Below are positions 15,501-24,200 of a stretch of 64,000 nucleotides of DNA, one piece after another. The translations under genes were made by a program, and so were the position numbers. Each line of letters begins with the position of its first letter. Position 1 is the stretch's first letter. Origin of the DNA: Sorangium cellulosum (GTDB lineage: Bacteria > Myxococcota_A > Polyangia > Polyangiales > Polyangiaceae); assembly GCF_002950945.1 (NCBI RefSeq), contig NZ_CP012673.1:13507501-13571500 (forward strand), in the 5' to 3' direction. The notes below the pieces were generated by a model. That model saw only the letters and a program-made list of their open reading frames with translations, did no database searches and was not told the origin of the DNA.

Positions 15501-16898
15501 CACCCCGGGGATGCCCTCGCCGTGGAGATCGAGCCACTGCTTGATCCCGCCGTCCACGCCGCCCTCCAGCCCCGCGAGGCTCTCCGGCGGAAGCGCGCTC
15601 AGCGTGTCGTGGATGACCGGCCGCACGTAGTCGAGGCGCAGCGTGGGGAGCACCTGGCGCTGCCACGCGCTCGTGGCCGTGTCGTACAGATAACCCGCCT
15701 GGGTGACGCCCACGAGGTAGGTGAACGACCCGCTCGAATCGTACTCAAAGTCCGTCGACTTGACGAGCACGGGCGTGCGACCGGCCGACAAGCGGTGAAA
15801 CATGAGCACGCGACGGCAGAGCCGGTACGTGCGCACCTCGAACGTGGCCCTGTAGCTCGAGAACGGATCCTGGCGCACCGTCCAGGGATCGGGGTCCTCC
15901 GGTGTGGGTACGGCGGTGGCGGTCGTCTCGGCGGGCGCGTGCTCGCCGTAATCGAACACCACCTCCATCAAGAAATCGCCAGCGACGAACGGCGCTGCGT
16001 TGCAGTAACGAACACGCTTCAGGTAACGCTGGGCTCCGGCGGCGAAGACCAGACCGTCCTCCCGGCGCTCGAAACGGCTCTTCTCGCTCAAGTCCGCGGG
16101 GTCGACGCCCTCGCCATCCTCGGCCTTGTACTCGTAACGAATGATGTTGCCCTTGTCGTCGCGGCTCTCTTCGAGCAGCCAGCTGAAGACGCGGGCGTCG
16201 CGGCCTTCCTCGGGGGCCTTGGGGTCGGCGATGCGCGCCTCGGGCGCCTGGCCGTAGATGTGGGTCGTGTTGTCCTTGGTGGTGACGCGCCAGTGCACGT
16301 CGCCGTCGGACCTTCGGGTCCAGCGCTCGATGCGCGCGAAGAGGCCCTCGACCCTCGGGCGGTAGCGGTGCGCGATGTGGGTATCGCGATCGATCTCCTC
16401 GGGAGCGCCGGTCGTCTGGTCGAGCGTGGGGACCAGGTCCTCGGCGCCCGACAGGATATAGTCGTCCGATTCGATGGCGTCCAGGTAGCGAGGGAGACCC
16501 TTGTCCGTCTTGCGGGTGATGCTCTGGACGGAGAGTTCGAAGCCGATGCCGAAAGGGCCGTTGCCGCCGCCGCTGTTGTACGCGAGCTCGAGCTGGGGGC
16601 CGAACCCGCCGCGGCCTGGGGACGCGGCGAGCGGAACGGTGAGCGAAGAGGTGCCTGTCGCCGCGTTGACCGAGAATTTCTCGCCGATGCCGCGGATGGC
16701 ACCTCCGCCTTTCGGCAGGGTGAGCGCGGGCAACAGGGACTGACCGCCAGGCTCCCGGCCGTTCGTGGCGCTGGATCCGCCCTCCTGGCGCGCAGCGCGC
16801 ATCTCGGCGCCCTGATCGGGCTTCTCCTGCGCGCGATGGGTCGAGGTCGGGTCCGGTTGGCCTTTACGGCCGTCGCTGGATAGCTCTCTCTTGCTCAT
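9546..16898 (-). CDS. fused TcB-TcC toxin-complex protein with PD-(D/E)XK-like nuclease tip
   Basis: At 2450 residues this equals a TcB (about 1480) plus a TcC (about 960) in one chain. After a charged lead, an SpvB domain begins near residue 55 (L-P-K-G-G-G-A-I-R-G-I-G-E-K-F). Four FG-GAP/VCBS-like segments (x-D-x-D-G-x-G-x-x-D) lie at about 510-680, then the TcB middle region. YD repeats run from about 1610 to 2050. The conserved core G-K-E-K-D-E-E-T-G-L-Y-Y-Y-G-A-R-Y-Y is at about 2080-2100, with the self-cleavage Asp motifs R-W-T-S-A-D-P and R-D-P-N-G ending near 2131. The tip is about 317 residues. Its last 110 carry G-A-D-L-N-V and F-E-L-K-Q, a PD-(D/E)XK-like D...ExK arrangement, suggesting a DNase or tRNase. 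In known Tc toxins the BC cocoon encloses the tip and docks on TcA. It is the third gene of the operon. Confidence 0.92.
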   Translation of the reverse strand: MSKRELSSDGRKGQPDPTSTHRAQEKPDQGAEMRAARQEGGSSATNGREPGGQSLLPALTLPKGGGAIRGIGEKFSVNAATGTSSLTVPLAASPGRGGFGPQLELAYNSGGGNGPFGIGFELSVQSITRKTDKGLPRYLDAIESDDYILSGAEDLVPTLDQTTGAPEEIDRDTHIAHRYRPRVEGLFARIERWTRRSDGDVHWRVTTKDNTTHIYGQAPEARIADPKAPEEGRDARVFSWLLEESRDDKGNIIRYEYKAEDGEGVDPADLSEKSRFERREDGLVFAAGAQRYLKRVRYCNAAPFVAGDFLMEVVFDYGEHAPAETTATAVPTPEDPDPWTVRQDPFSSYRATFEVRTYRLCRRVLMFHRLSAGRTPVLVKSTDFEYDSSGSFTYLVGVTQAGYLYDTATSAWQRQVLPTLRLDYVRPVIHDTLSALPPESLAGLEGGVDGGIKQWLDLHGEGIPGVLIDQGSAWYYKANRGQGKLEAPRTLSALPSPSSLAGGAQQLEDLGGDGQLDLVAYGAPLSGYFSSTPEGGFEALRTFESLPNLDWNDPNLRFIDLDGDGLADLLITEDHAFVWYHSKAKQGFGEAHRVVYPDDDERGPAVVFADPEQSIQLADMSGDGLVDIVRVRNGEVCYWPNLGYGRFGKKVTLENSPVFAPVDEFDARRIRFGDVDGSGTSDIFYLGRSGIALYLNESGNRLSAPVPIHALPPVDSVVQLGIVDLLGQGTACLVWSSPLPTARSLFYVDLMGGTKPHLLRSVVNNLGAETTIRYAPSTKFYLEDKAAGVQWLTRLPFPVHVVDHVERVDAISRTRLVTTYRYRHGFFDGVEREFRGFARVEQRDAEEFTVGAPGAELFQAPVRTVSWYHTGAWLEKERLERELKREYFQEGPAALLLPDTVLPQDMSIQDEREAARALRGSLLHQEVYAEDGTEKAGIPYLTTEQSFEVRRLQASKGTRHGVFMMHERERVLIHSERKSDDPRVAHDLVIEVDDFGNVTRKVSIAYARATGEPEQQRAWATLAEADYINKAAEHTWYRVGVHHGERLFELTGLTLPLAGQGLVALSALHDDDGTGVLDVLDPGDDVPYEGTTTGLSVQRRLIQRGQQVFYKNDLTGPLTPGEIESLALPYERYELALTPGLVSEIVVHSGQMSATAFDPAVLLSEGRYVQRDGGYWAASGRLIFDPARFYLPVEAVDPFGARSFVTYDGFALLMETTLDPLNNQVQAENDYRVLAPWRITDPNLNRYAVAFDALGMVVRSAVMGKAGANEGDTLDHPTSRVEYDILRWQVEHKPVFVHTFTREVHHSNSPSTPFQESFAYCDGFGRVVMQKVQAEPGDAPLRDGQGALVRDANGALVIGPVAARWVGTGRTVFNNKGNPVKQFEPFFSSTAEYEDEADLVEWGVTPVIHYDPLDRVVRTELPDGTESRVEVDAWLTRTFDQNDAVVGTRWLSERQSGSASPAEQRAATLTLDHADTPTATHLDALGRAFLTVARNRIGGVDAPPYETRSELDVAGNVLRVVDARGVEAVAERFDVLGRCFHRASRDGGERLEVVDIGNQPVRSYNGRRQNRRYTYDVLHRPTHMWLVLDGEPERLVRRVVHGEVHPEALQRNLRGQVYQVYDGAGVVTSQAYDFKGNLLQASRRLRSEVHAGADWSALAALTDVTAIAAAAAPLLEAESFDTQTAYDALNRPTSLTAPDGSEIEPTYNEAGLLEHVEVYVRGAWTTFVDNIDYDAKGQRERIDYGNGTSTEYTYDPLTFRLARLRTTRGSDGAVLQNLTYTYDAVGNIVEIKDSAQQTVFFNNDVVSPNAQYVYDAVYRLIEATGREHAGGLADVQRDQNDLPIQALPHPNDAQALRNYTEKYVYDAVGNLLRMEHHAGAGTWIRRYAYEATSNRLVSTSMPGDPVDGPYSRTYAHDAHGNMTAMPHIAALTWDEDDQVRSTNLGGGGVVYYTYDAAGQRVRKVWEHSGIIEERIYVGGYEVYRKRDATGLVLERQTLHVMDGARRVAMVETKTVDTSGPFTVTPRVRYQLDNHLGSASLEVDGAGLVIGYEEYHPYGTTAYWSASSAAEVSRKRYRYTGKEKDEETGLYYYGARYYAPWLGRWTSADPAGMVDGPNLYAYVRGNPVRLRDPNGMQGDEPNYGLEALQRINEVNAADLGLKIATEKEKKAQLAEAKKTPVKVTKAPALPVQEIRPEHPLAGDMEKVRRAAELSSIPPDQRELREAAARHLRYGSVEAVLVEGEAAKERIEAEIESLEAKDASIHGDGIKIQVALERQGVLPPRLTGPKGAIIPGPIERDPAGGYRPVPTAGPFGAGVGGLVTVRGTLTEIAPASPGERSFAQEFFVSKGYDVRLAGLGTEGADLNVSAGGIPIGRFELKQQTTGNSSNVAKRIRKAMRQAPNAIMDLRQSPLSNVGAISGYREAVRKGWVPQGATVRLITLNMDVTFGRR
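9552..9556 (-). promoter_or_regulatory. ribosome binding site that fixes the GTG start of the immunity gene
   Basis: GGAGG on the minus strand, lying within the final codons of the toxin gene and 7 nt before GTG at 9544. It couples toxin and immunity translation and argues against the longer overlapping start. Confidence 0.75.
10518..12073. repeat. Rhs core repeat, copy 1 (inside the TcB-TcC gene)
   Basis: This is the segment of the full-length gene shared with cassette 2 (7380-8935) and, in two pieces, with cassette 3 (4704-5466 and about 2005-2554). It spans N-L-R-G-Q to the end of the core just before the tip. Homology stops abruptly at about 12065-12073, at the junction CGCGCAGGTT, in all copies. 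Confidence 0.88.
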
Positions 16899-16915
16899 GA
16901 TGCATCACCAATGCC

Positions 16916-18172
16916 TTACGGGGCCACCACGCTCTGGATCACCTGGATGCTGGGCTTCGGCACCTTGTTCTCCTCGGCCTGAAAGACGGCCTTCATCTTC
17001 GCGAGCTTCTGTCGAATCCAGGTGCTCGACGTGGCGGACGTGAGGAGGCCGCGGAGCTGCTGCGGGGTGAGGTCGGCGACCTCGGAGACGACGCCGACGC
17101 CGCTCCGCCGGATCCGCAGGGCGTTGTCCATCTGGTCCTTGCCGTGGGGAACGATGACGATGGGGACCTCCTCCCAGATGGACTCCTTGATCGTCGCGAG
17201 GCCGCCGTGCATGAACACCACCTCGGCTCGCTTCAGGATGTCGAGCTGGGAGACCCAGGAGAAGAGGCTGACGTTCGCTGGAAGCCTGTTTCTGTACGGG
17301 TCCACGTCGATGCCGTACTCGACGTTGAGCTGGGCGAGCAGCCTGTCGCCGACGGCGAGGACGAGGTGGTAGCCCTCCATCCCACGGGTCTTCATCATAT
17401 CGATGAGGTTGTTGAAGAACTGTCGGGCTTTGAACTCGTAGTCCTGGACCTGCGAGCCGGAGGTGCCGAAGATGATCTTCTTGCCCGACGGGATCGAGGT
17501 CGGGTCCGAGGGCAGGGAGCCTCCGGACAGGTGCTGCCGCTCGATCATCGGCTCGACGTACTTGACATGGTCATCGTGCTTCCAGTCCTCGTCGGTGAAG
17601 TCGAAGGCACGGGGGCACGGGATCAATTCGAGCCGATTTCGGAGCGGCTCGATGAATTGATCGATGTCGAGGCCCGGCACCGGCGCGACGGCGTCGATGA
17701 TCTTCTGCGAGACGGCGCGCTGCATGTAGACGAGCTTGGTCTTGGCATGGAGCCGGGGCGTGTCGTCGGGGTGGCGGAGATAGGTGGTGATGAGGACGAA
17801 AGGAATTCCGTATTTGTAGTGAATGAGCAGGGTTTCGAGAGCCGTGAAGTAGCCGCTGATGAGCAGGTTCGGCGCGGAGGGCCCGAGGAAGACATCATCG
17901 AGCGCACCGCGGCATATAGGCAGAAGATGGTGCGGCTTCCAGCGCTGGTCGAGCGGTTCGAGCTTGTTCTCGAACGAGTACCCCCTCGGGTACACCGATT
18001 CCAGAATCTCGAAGATATACTTGCCGTAGGGCGATACGATGTCGGCGCAGTCCAGGATGCCCATGAAATCCACGGTATACCCGGCGCTCTGCAGGGATTG
18101 GGCCAGGTTGATGCAGGGAAGCCAGTGGCCCTGCTCTCTGTAGATGTCGGGCCAGATCATTACTCTTGCCAT
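16916..18172 (-). CDS. GT1/MGT-family glycosyltransferase within the Tc operon
   Basis: A 418-residue protein with two Rossmann-like halves. The N-terminus reads M-I-W-P-D-I-Y-R-E-Q-G-H and L-A-Q-S-L-Q-S-A-G-Y, the usual opening of MGT enzymes. The C-terminal donor site is clear: F-M-H-G-G-L-A-T-I-K-E-S at about 318 and V-P-H-G-K-D-Q-M-D-N-A at about 340, ending G-V-G-V-V. No signal peptide. ATG at 18172 has AGGAG upstream. It is 43 bp after tcA and 17 bp before tcBC, so it is almost certainly co-transcribed. Tc loci do not usually contain such a gene. It may glycosylate a Tc subunit or a small molecule delivered with it; the substrate cannot be read from the sequence. Confidence 0.88.
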   Translation of the reverse strand: MARVMIWPDIYREQGHWLPCINLAQSLQSAGYTVDFMGILDCADIVSPYGKYIFEILESVYPRGYSFENKLEPLDQRWKPHHLLPICRGALDDVFLGPSAPNLLISGYFTALETLLIHYKYGIPFVLITTYLRHPDDTPRLHAKTKLVYMQRAVSQKIIDAVAPVPGLDIDQFIEPLRNRLELIPCPRAFDFTDEDWKHDDHVKYVEPMIERQHLSGGSLPSDPTSIPSGKKIIFGTSGSQVQDYEFKARQFFNNLIDMMKTRGMEGYHLVLAVGDRLLAQLNVEYGIDVDPYRNRLPANVSLFSWVSQLDILKRAEVVFMHGGLATIKESIWEEVPIVIVPHGKDQMDNALRIRRSGVGVVSEVADLTPQQLRGLLTSATSSTWIRQKLAKMKAVFQAEENKVPKPSIQVIQSVVAP

Positions 18173-18215
18173 GTCGCTCTCCTCTTGAGTCGTAGAGACC
18201 GCGGGCGTTCAGCCT

Positions 18216-21200
18216 TCAGTCTGCGGCCGCCGCCGTGTATTTCACGATAAAGACGATGTCTTCGACGGTGTCGGCGCTCAGACCCTGTTGCTGCAGCGCC
18301 CAGGTCTCCGCGGCCCAGTTCTGGAGCAACGTCGTGGAGGCATCGCCGCCTTTCGGCAGCGACTGCACAGCGATGCCGTTTTGCGGGTTGACTGACTTCT
18401 GGTCTCCGCCGTTCAGCGAGAAGGTGGCGCTGCTCAGCGTGGCACCGGGCTTGGTGATGACGTGAAGGTCGACGCGGCCCTGGTCATTGACGACGTTGAC
18501 GAGCGCGAGCGTCATGCGGGCGCGCCGGATCACGAACGGGAAGTGCTCGGGCCGCAGCGTCATGTCGACGGGCTCGCCCGGGCTGACGAGCAGGCGGTGG
18601 AACACGTCGGGGAACTCCTTGCGCAGGCTGAAGACCCGCACGAGCCCCGTCTCCGGGTCGGAGACGACCTTCAGGATCCTGTTGAGCCCGGCGATGATGG
18701 CGTCTTCAGCGCCTTTCTTGAGCGTGCCGCCGCCGTCGCGCGCGGTGTAGCTGAGCTGCATGACGACGTCGGAGATGGTGTTGTAATCGAACTGCGGCAG
18801 CGCGGTCGGCAGCTCGAGCCTCCACCGGCTGATGACGCCTGCACCCTCGAAGGGCAGGTAGCGCTCGTCGCGGAAGTTGAGCTCGAACAACCCTGCGTCG
18901 CTCTGCGCGTTGCTCGTCGCGATCGACTGGATACCGACGAGGTCATGGACGAAGCGCGGGTCGTCGTAGCCGGTATAGGCGTAGGCATCCGGGTTGACCG
19001 CGCTCTGCTTGCGGATGGCGCTGCCGAGCAGGGTGAGCTTGGCGCTGACGCTGGTGTGCGGCCCGGTGACGCAGGGGATCGTGAGCCGCACCGCGCGGAT
19101 GCGCCGGAAGTACTGGCCGGGGTGATCGAGATCGAACAGCACCTCCGGCAGCTCGAACTCGCAGGCGCCCTTCTCGAGCAGGTCCTGGAGCGCGGCCGGG
19201 TTGATCGCGGCGAGCGAGATCGACTTCTGGAGCTCGAATTCGCGCTTGTTGCGCTCGAGGTACGCCACTTCCATGCGCTTGAGGTCGACGACGAGCTTCT
19301 CGCCCGCGAGCAGCCCTTGCCGCAAGCTGTCGAAGTATCCGTACTGGATGAAGCTCGTCCCCTCGAGGCCGAGCTCGAACTGGAAGGTGCGCTCGGCGCT
19401 CTTCGCCACGTCAAAGGCGAGCTTGTACACCTGCTGGTAAGCGCGGCTGAGCTCGCGCGCCATCCACTGGTAGAGGTCGCGGCTCGTGAACTTCTCCTGC
19501 ATGAACTGGCGCACCTCCTCCGCGTGCTCCATCTGCGTCTCATGGTTCTCGAGCTCGCGCTGCGCGATGTCGCGCCGGATCTGCGCGGCCACGATCTGCT
19601 GGTTGATCTGCTCGATCTCCTTCCGCGCCAGCCGCTCTTGCAGCTTCCACTCCTCCCAGCGCCGGTCGTGGCCGGCGTTGATGCCCGCGAGGTTCGCGAG
19701 GCCTCGCGTCAGGCTGGCCGTGGCGCCGAGCGCGCTGGCGACCGCGTTCGCCGTGGTGGTGAGCGCGGTTCCGATCTTCATGTTCACGCCGACCAGCGGG
19801 AACGGCCCCACCACACCTGCTTCGGCGTCGGGGACGGCCGCGAACAGTCCGCCGACCGTGTGGGAGACACCCTGAGCCACCTCGAGCCCGGTGCTCACCT
19901 CGGTCAGCGTGATCTGCGCCCGCTCCCTGTCGCTGATGCGAGCGCGCGTGCGGTACTCCGTGTGGCGCTCCTCGGCGAGCGCCCGCGAGAGCTCGAGCGC
20001 CTTGATGTTCTCCTCGGCCTCGGCGATCTGCGCCTGCCGCACCCGGCGCGCGAGCTCCAGCATCTTGATCTCGTGCCCCTGGCGCAAGAGCTGCAGCTCC
20101 TCCGCGTCCTTCTTCTCGAGCGCCGCGAGCACCGCCGCCCCGAAGCCCTTGAGCTCGTTCGCGAGGTCGATCGCCCGCTGGCTCCACGTGCCGAAGCGGT
20201 AGCAGGGCAGCGCCCCGCCGAGCTGCGCGACCGCGCTGCCGAGGTCGAGGCCCGCCGCGGCGGCGCGCACGAGCAGGGCCGGGTCGATCGGGGGCTCGAA
20301 CAGCTTGAGCTGACGCTTGACCCCGTCGATGTTCATGCTGTTCCTGATCTTGAACAGGCGGTCCTGCACGGTGTCCCAGTAGCGGTCGAGCCGCTCGTTC
20401 CTCGGCACGCAGAAGTAGAACGTCTTGAGCGAGAGGTTCTTGATCGAAGCCGCCGCCGAGCCCTCCGGCGCGAGCTTGGTCTCCTTGAGGTGCTCGCTGT
20501 TGCTCACGAGCCGGTACTCGACATCGACGATGGCGTTCGAGAAGCCGTCGACGCCCAGCGCCTTGAGCTCGCGGTACGTGTACTTGGGCTCGCCCGTCAG
20601 CGACTCGACCTCCTCGGGGCGGTCGCCGAGCAGCTCGGCCGCCAGGATGTAGAGCTGCGTCGCCTGGTTGATGGCCTCGATGGTATCCAGCCGGAACAGC
20701 TGGTCAGCCCAGGCGATGAGGTTGTCGAGGTACTTCATCACCACGAACTTCTGGTAGGCCACCGTGCGCTGCCGCGCGATGAGGTGCGGCTTGAACGGGT
20801 TCTGCCGCCACTCGTCGATCAACGCGGTGAGCTCCTGGCGGTCGTAGGCCGACAGATTCCCGTTGAGACCCAGCGTCTCCGAGAGGCTGTCGGTCGCGTC
20901 CTTGTTGGCGAAGAACGGCAGGAAGTTCCAGTAGCGGCAGCCGAACGGCAGGCGCTCGACCCAGCGCTTGGTCTTCTCGTATCGGCTGAGCTCCTGCTTG
21001 GGATCGAAGACGTAGTGGTACCAGTTCATCGCGTCCTCGAACTTCAAGTCCTGGCTCAGGCGCCCCGCGATCAGCATCGGGAGATGGAAGAAGAGCTCCC
21101 AGTTGTAGACGCCGAACGGCGTCCCGTAGCCGAACTCGATCGTGGGCAGCGGGTACGGCTGCGCCACGCTGCGGCTCGGGTTGAGCTCCGACTCGACCAT

Positions 21201-24200
21201 GCGCTGCGTCGTGCCCCACGCCTGCCTGTCGCCGGCGATGTGGTAGCCGAGGTAGAGGTGGCCGTAGTAGTTGTAGTAGTAGTTCGAGTAGTACCGGTTG
21301 TCGGCGACGGGCAGAGCCTGGGTCGCGCGGTTCATGATGCCGGCCGGCCCGAACGCCTGGAGGCGCTTCTGCACCTCCGTCACGAGCGGGTGGTGGAAGG
21401 TCGAGAACAAGGCGACCTGCGCCTTCTCCCGGCTCAAGCCCGACTGCGTCACGAACCCCTTGTTCAGGGCAAACAGGCTGCTGGAGGGGGTCTCGTAGAA
21501 GAAGGGCTTGTGCTGAGCGCTGCCGAGGTACGGGAAGTTGGTGCCGAAGACGCGGAAGGCCCCCGGGGTCCTCCGGAAGAACGGCGTGTTGCCCAGGAAC
21601 CGAAGCTCATTGCGGGCGAGCTTGTCGTCGACGGAGTAACTCACCTCGACGGCGGCGTTGTGCTTGAGCAGCGTTCCTTCCGGCCAGCTCTCTCCCAGCG
21701 AGAGCACGAGGTTGCTGGACCCCAGCGTATCCTCGCCCGTGTACCACACGGCGAACGTGCCGAGCCGGCTCGGGCTGAGCTTGCCGTTGCCAGCCGGAAC
21801 GTTCGTCTTGACGACGTCCACGGTCACGTGCTCGCTGCTCCCGACGGCGACGCGCAGGTGGTAGCCCGTCGTGCGGGGCTGCTCTTCCCCTACCTCGCGA
21901 TCGAAGATCGTCTCGGCGTGGTTGTCCGTCACGCGGCTCTTCGAGAGCTTGGGCTTGAGCCACTTGTTCTCGGAGGCCACGTACTCGCTCCACATCAGGC
22001 GGATCTCCGCCACGAACTCCGCCCGCACGTCTCCGGCGTTGTTGCCGTCCACGAAGTTGTTGCTCGCCGGCAGGGGCTGCGGCTTCTGCTTGCTCTGCAC
22101 CACAGGCCAGAACAGAACCAGGCGGCCGTTGAAGACGATCGGCGCGACGACGTCGGCGTTGATGTCGAGGTTGATCTTCCTCCACGGCGTCCAGATCCCG
22201 TCGTGGAACTGCTTGGCCTGGAAGGTCCGGTGGTAGAAGCTCCGCGACTGGAAGCGCGTGCGCCCCACGACGTGCAGGACGTGGTTGACGCCGGAAGAGA
22301 AGGCGTCCTCGGTGTAGGCGCCCACCACCTCGAGGTTCGACACCTCGCTCATCTTCTCGAGGTAGTTGCGAAGGGCCGTGAGCCCCCGCTCGTGCGTGAT
22401 GTCGCCCTCGAGGAGCTCGCTCTCGAGCTCCTTGAAGAACTCGGTCTTGTCGTCGCGCAGCTCGGGCTCGATCCAGTTCTCGGGGTACAGGAAGACCTTG
22501 CGATTGGCCTCCCAGACCCGGTAGCTCTGCATCCACGCCCACTCGTCCTTGGCCCGCTCGAGCTGGATCAGCGAGGCGTCGTTCTCGAGCCCGAGGAAGA
22601 CGCGCTGGACGAAGAGCTGCACGACGTTCAGCGCGAGCCGGATACGCGAGATGAGCGTGTCGGGCTCCATCTCGACGTCTATCAAGAAGTGAGCGAAGAG
22701 ATCGTTCTCGTCGAAGAACTCGAGCTCCTGGTTGCCGATCTCGACGGGGCGGCTCGTGAGATAACCCGTGAGGGCGTCGCGCTGGCGCCGCCGGAGCGCG
22801 TCGCGCAGCGGCTTGAAGACCTCCTTCCAGGCATCGCTGCTGAACTGCGACCGGAAGACGTTCCTGAGCCGGACGGCGGCGCCGAGGGTCGGCGTCGGGC
22901 TGAGCAGGAGCTCGATGACCTGGCTCGCGTCGAGCTCGAGCCGCCGGACGACCCGCATCGTGGCCCTCAAGAGGTGCCAGAGCGCGCGGCTGTCCCAGGG
23001 CGGAGCCGGAGAGAGCAGGTCGAAGACGGTCTGGATGTCCTCGGTCTTCCATCCGGTGAGCGCCGCCACGTCACCGACGGTCGCGCCGGCGGAGCCGCCG
23101 CCCTCGCTCCAGAACTCGAACAGGGTCTTGGTCCTGAGCTCCACCGAGCGCTGGAGGCCGAGCAGATCGATGAAGCCGGCGAGCGTCGACCACGGCACGT
23201 CCGCGTCGGCTTGACGCACGGGGAGCGCGTTGAGCGACAGCCCGATCGAAGAGGACTTTTCGATGAGGTATTTCAGCTCGGGCTTGCTCAGCTCGAGGCC
23301 TCTCACGAGCCCGACGGCCTTGAACAGCCTGAGATAGACCTCGGGCCGGAACGGGATGATGGCGCTCGCCGGCACGGGCACCACCTCCTCGGCCTCGATC
23401 TTCCACTTCAGCGTGACGTGATCGGGACCGTTATAGATGACGCGGATTTCATGGGCCACGCTTGCCTTGAGTGTCTGCATGACATAGATGATTTCCGCGC
23501 GGTCCGGGCCATTGGTGCCTCCGTTGGGGTTGACCGGCGCTCCGTCCACCCACAACCATAGCTCGTCGACTGGCGCGTCGACGGAGATGCCGAAGCGATA
23601 CACACCGTCCCGCGGGACAACGACGAACGCCCTGAGCTCCCCTGGCACCGCGGTATTCCACTCCCCTGTCAGGAACTTCTTCCAGTCGTCGAGCGCGGTG
23701 AGGGAGGGGGAGGTCAAGCTCTTGAGCGCCTGCGTGAGCAGGATCTCGGTCGTATCCCGCGGGAGGTCCATGAGCTCGGCAGCTACGGCGAGCACCGAGG
23801 CCGTCCGCGCCTGGTTGACGAGGCGACCGCGGAGCTCATCCCACACGAGCTTGTAGCGCGCCTCGCGCGACAGATTCGCGTCGTAGTTGGCCAGTCGCCC
23901 GGGGAGTGTGTTGAAGGCCTCCGGGGAGGCGAATCGCCAGGTATAGTCGCCCAGGAAGTTCTCGTTTTGATTTGTCAACGATTGATATGCCGCGAGCGCG
24001 TCGTTGTACTCCGCCGGTGTAGCGAAATCGCCCGGGCTGGGCGGCGGCGGCGGCCCTTCGGCGATCTGCAGGAACCGCAGGACCTTGTCGCCTGGCATGA
24101 CCTTGGAGAGGGCATCGGCCAGCCCGACCGCGTCAGGGGTCTGGTCCGGGTAGGCGGCTTCGATCTCCGCCGCTGCCGTCGCGAGCAGTCGAACGGCGCG

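Noticed and set aside
12276..16883. A 1535-codon plus-strand frame opposite the TcB-TcC gene
   Set aside because: No ribosome site or recognisable motif; it follows the antisense of a clear SpvB/TcB sequence.
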